Of a stretch of DNA of 64,000 bases, positions 63,085 to 64,000 are shown in pieces. A program made the translations under genes and the position numbers. This stretch comes from Promethearchaeota archaeon (GTDB lineage: Archaea; Asgardarchaeota; Lokiarchaeia; Sigyniarchaeales; SOKP01): NCBI GenBank assembly GCA_019058295.1, contig JAHPZI010000030.1:1-64000 (forward strand), read 5' to 3'. Every line of letters begins with the position of its first letter. Position 1 is the first letter of the stretch. Below the pieces are notes generated by a model. It ran no database searches and was not told the DNA's origin. It saw only the letters and a list, made by a program, of their open reading frames with translations.

Positions 63085-64000
63085 ATGAGCAAAATTAAAA
63101 ACTTAATACATTTATTGCGTTGCCGGCAATATTACAAAAATGGTTTAATTTTTGTAGGGGCATTTTTTAGTGGAAATATACTTGATTTCTTTGTTATATC
63201 CTTACTCATTATTGGCTTCGTTATCCTATGTTGTGCCTCTTCAATCAATTACATTATAAATGATATAAGAGATATTGAAAAAGATAAAAAACATCCAGAA
63301 AAATTTGAAAAACGCCCTCTTGCATCTGGAGAATTATCTGTTTTTTTTGCTATTCTTTTATTGGCACTATTATTTGGAGCTATAGTTATCTTAACTTTCC
63401 TTTTCATCATTCCAAATTGGAATTTTATTATTATGATAATATTAATCTTAATAACAGGACAATTATACAATCTCCTTTTTAAAAACTATGCTTTTATAGA
63501 TATTTTATCTTTGTCATTAATCTATCTATGGAGGGCTTTAGCAGGATGCTTCTTAATTGAAGTTTTTATTTCACCTTGGTTATTCTTAGCTATTTTTGAA
63601 CTCGCATTATTTTTGGTAATTGCTAAGAGGAAGGGCGATTTAATACTCATTGGTGAAGAAAATGCCCTTGAGCATAAAAAAAGCTACGATCAGTATTCTC
63701 TTAAGTTATTAGATCAATTTCATGTGATTATAGCAGGATCTTTATTTATTACTTACTCCTTATACCTTATATTACATTTTAATCTCTTTTCAGCGGAAAG
63801 AGTTAATTTACACGAATATATAACGATTTTAACAATTCCATTGTCTCTTTTTATTATTATGCGATATATGTATTTAACTTCAGCTAAACCAAAGATTGCA
63901 CGTAATACTGAAAAGGCACTATTAGATCCTGGAATAGTCATTGCTGGTATATGTCTATTAGGAATATTAACGTATTCCTTTTATTTAAAACTATTTCTAA
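63085..64000 (+). CDS. UbiA-family prenyltransferase, DPPR-synthase-like (3' end outside window)
   Basis: The frame opens at ATG 63085 and runs to the window edge (305 codons). It encodes a hydrophobic protein of about eight to nine helices. The first Asp-rich motif is NDIRDIEKDKKHPEKFEKRP followed by LASGELS, which matches decaprenyl-phosphate phosphoribosyltransferase-like UbiA enzymes. The second conserved region includes FIDILSLSLIYLWRALAGCF and ISPWLFLAIFELALFL, then AKRKGDLI. It would join a polyprenyl phosphate to a phosphoribosyl or similar group. It follows the M48 gene by 35 nt. The stop codon is not visible. Confidence 0.82.
   Translation, partial: MSKIKNLIHLLRCRQYYKNGLIFVGAFFSGNILDFFVISLLIIGFVILCCASSINYIINDIRDIEKDKKHPEKFEKRPLASGELSVFFAILLLALLFGAIVILTFLFIIPNWNFIIMIILILITGQLYNLLFKNYAFIDILSLSLIYLWRALAGCFLIEVFISPWLFLAIFELALFLVIAKRKGDLILIGEENALEHKKSYDQYSLKLLDQFHVIIAGSLFITYSLYLILHFNLFSAERVNLHEYITILTIPLSLFIIMRYMYLTSAKPKIARNTEKALLDPGIVIAGICLLGILTYSFYLKLFL

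Overview
The window is AT-rich and tightly packed with genes, and it reads as a chromosomal segment of an Asgard archaeon, most likely Lokiarchaeia-like. The archaeal core includes MCM, a GINS23-type subunit, topoisomerase VI A and B, CoaBC, the F420 genes cofD and cofE, type II methionine aminopeptidase and Sec61-beta. These sit among eukaryote-like families typical of Asgard genomes: a Ras/Rab-type small GTPase, a roadblock/LC7 protein, longin-like proteins, V4R/TRAPP-like proteins, a ribophorin I-like protein and a GPT/Alg7-type GlcNAc-1-phosphate transferase. The assignment rests on gene content read by eye; no search was run.

Layout. 1-7.9 kb: a GIY-YIG nuclease with repeated HTH units, then a MoxR ATPase (frameshifted), VWA and SWIM-like three-gene module. 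8-16.4 kb: a repeat-rich protein, coaBC, a very long topoisomerase VI B, a Spo11-like topoisomerase VI A, a small HEAT-like protein and an orotate phosphoribosyltransferase. 16.4-25.6 kb: GINS23, a membrane HEAT protein, MCM, a small GTPase, a histone-deacetylase-family enzyme and a coiled-coil zinc-ribbon protein. 25.9-37.7 kb: a MoxR, DUF58, DUF4129 and DUF4350-like cluster with a large surface protein whose transglutaminase fold has lost its catalytic Cys and His. 37.7-43 kb: cofD, a CofE-nitroreductase fusion and a bacterial-type leucyl-tRNA synthetase. 43-52.4 kb: longin-like proteins, tpiA, hdrC, thioredoxin, a V4R/TRAPP-like pair, a GNAT enzyme, a roadblock protein and methionine aminopeptidase. 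52.4-64 kb: glycan genes, a MazG-like enzyme, Sec61-beta, ribophorin I-like, Trm112-like, tRNA-Gln, GPT, an M48 protease and a UbiA prenyltransferase cut by the window end.

The most striking observation is in the last block. The Sec61-beta gene is interrupted by a 32-nt insert that folds into a textbook bulge-helix-bulge (BHB), the substrate of archaeal tRNA-splicing endonuclease. Cutting at the standard place in each 3-nt bulge joins the two halves exactly in frame into a normal 73-residue Sec61-beta. About 2.7 kb away a tRNA-Gln carries a 30-nt insert in its variable loop with a BHB-like fold whose removal restores a normal tRNA. Both are inferred from sequence and need RNA data.

Several other genes show reading problems: the first MoxR gene has an apparent one-base frameshift, and two membrane-protein genes in the DUF58 cluster have N-terminal helices encoded upstream of any canonical start codon. 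No gene-free stretch exceeds about 300 bases; the longest (25600-25891 and 10260-10507) show only AT-rich promoter-like sequence.
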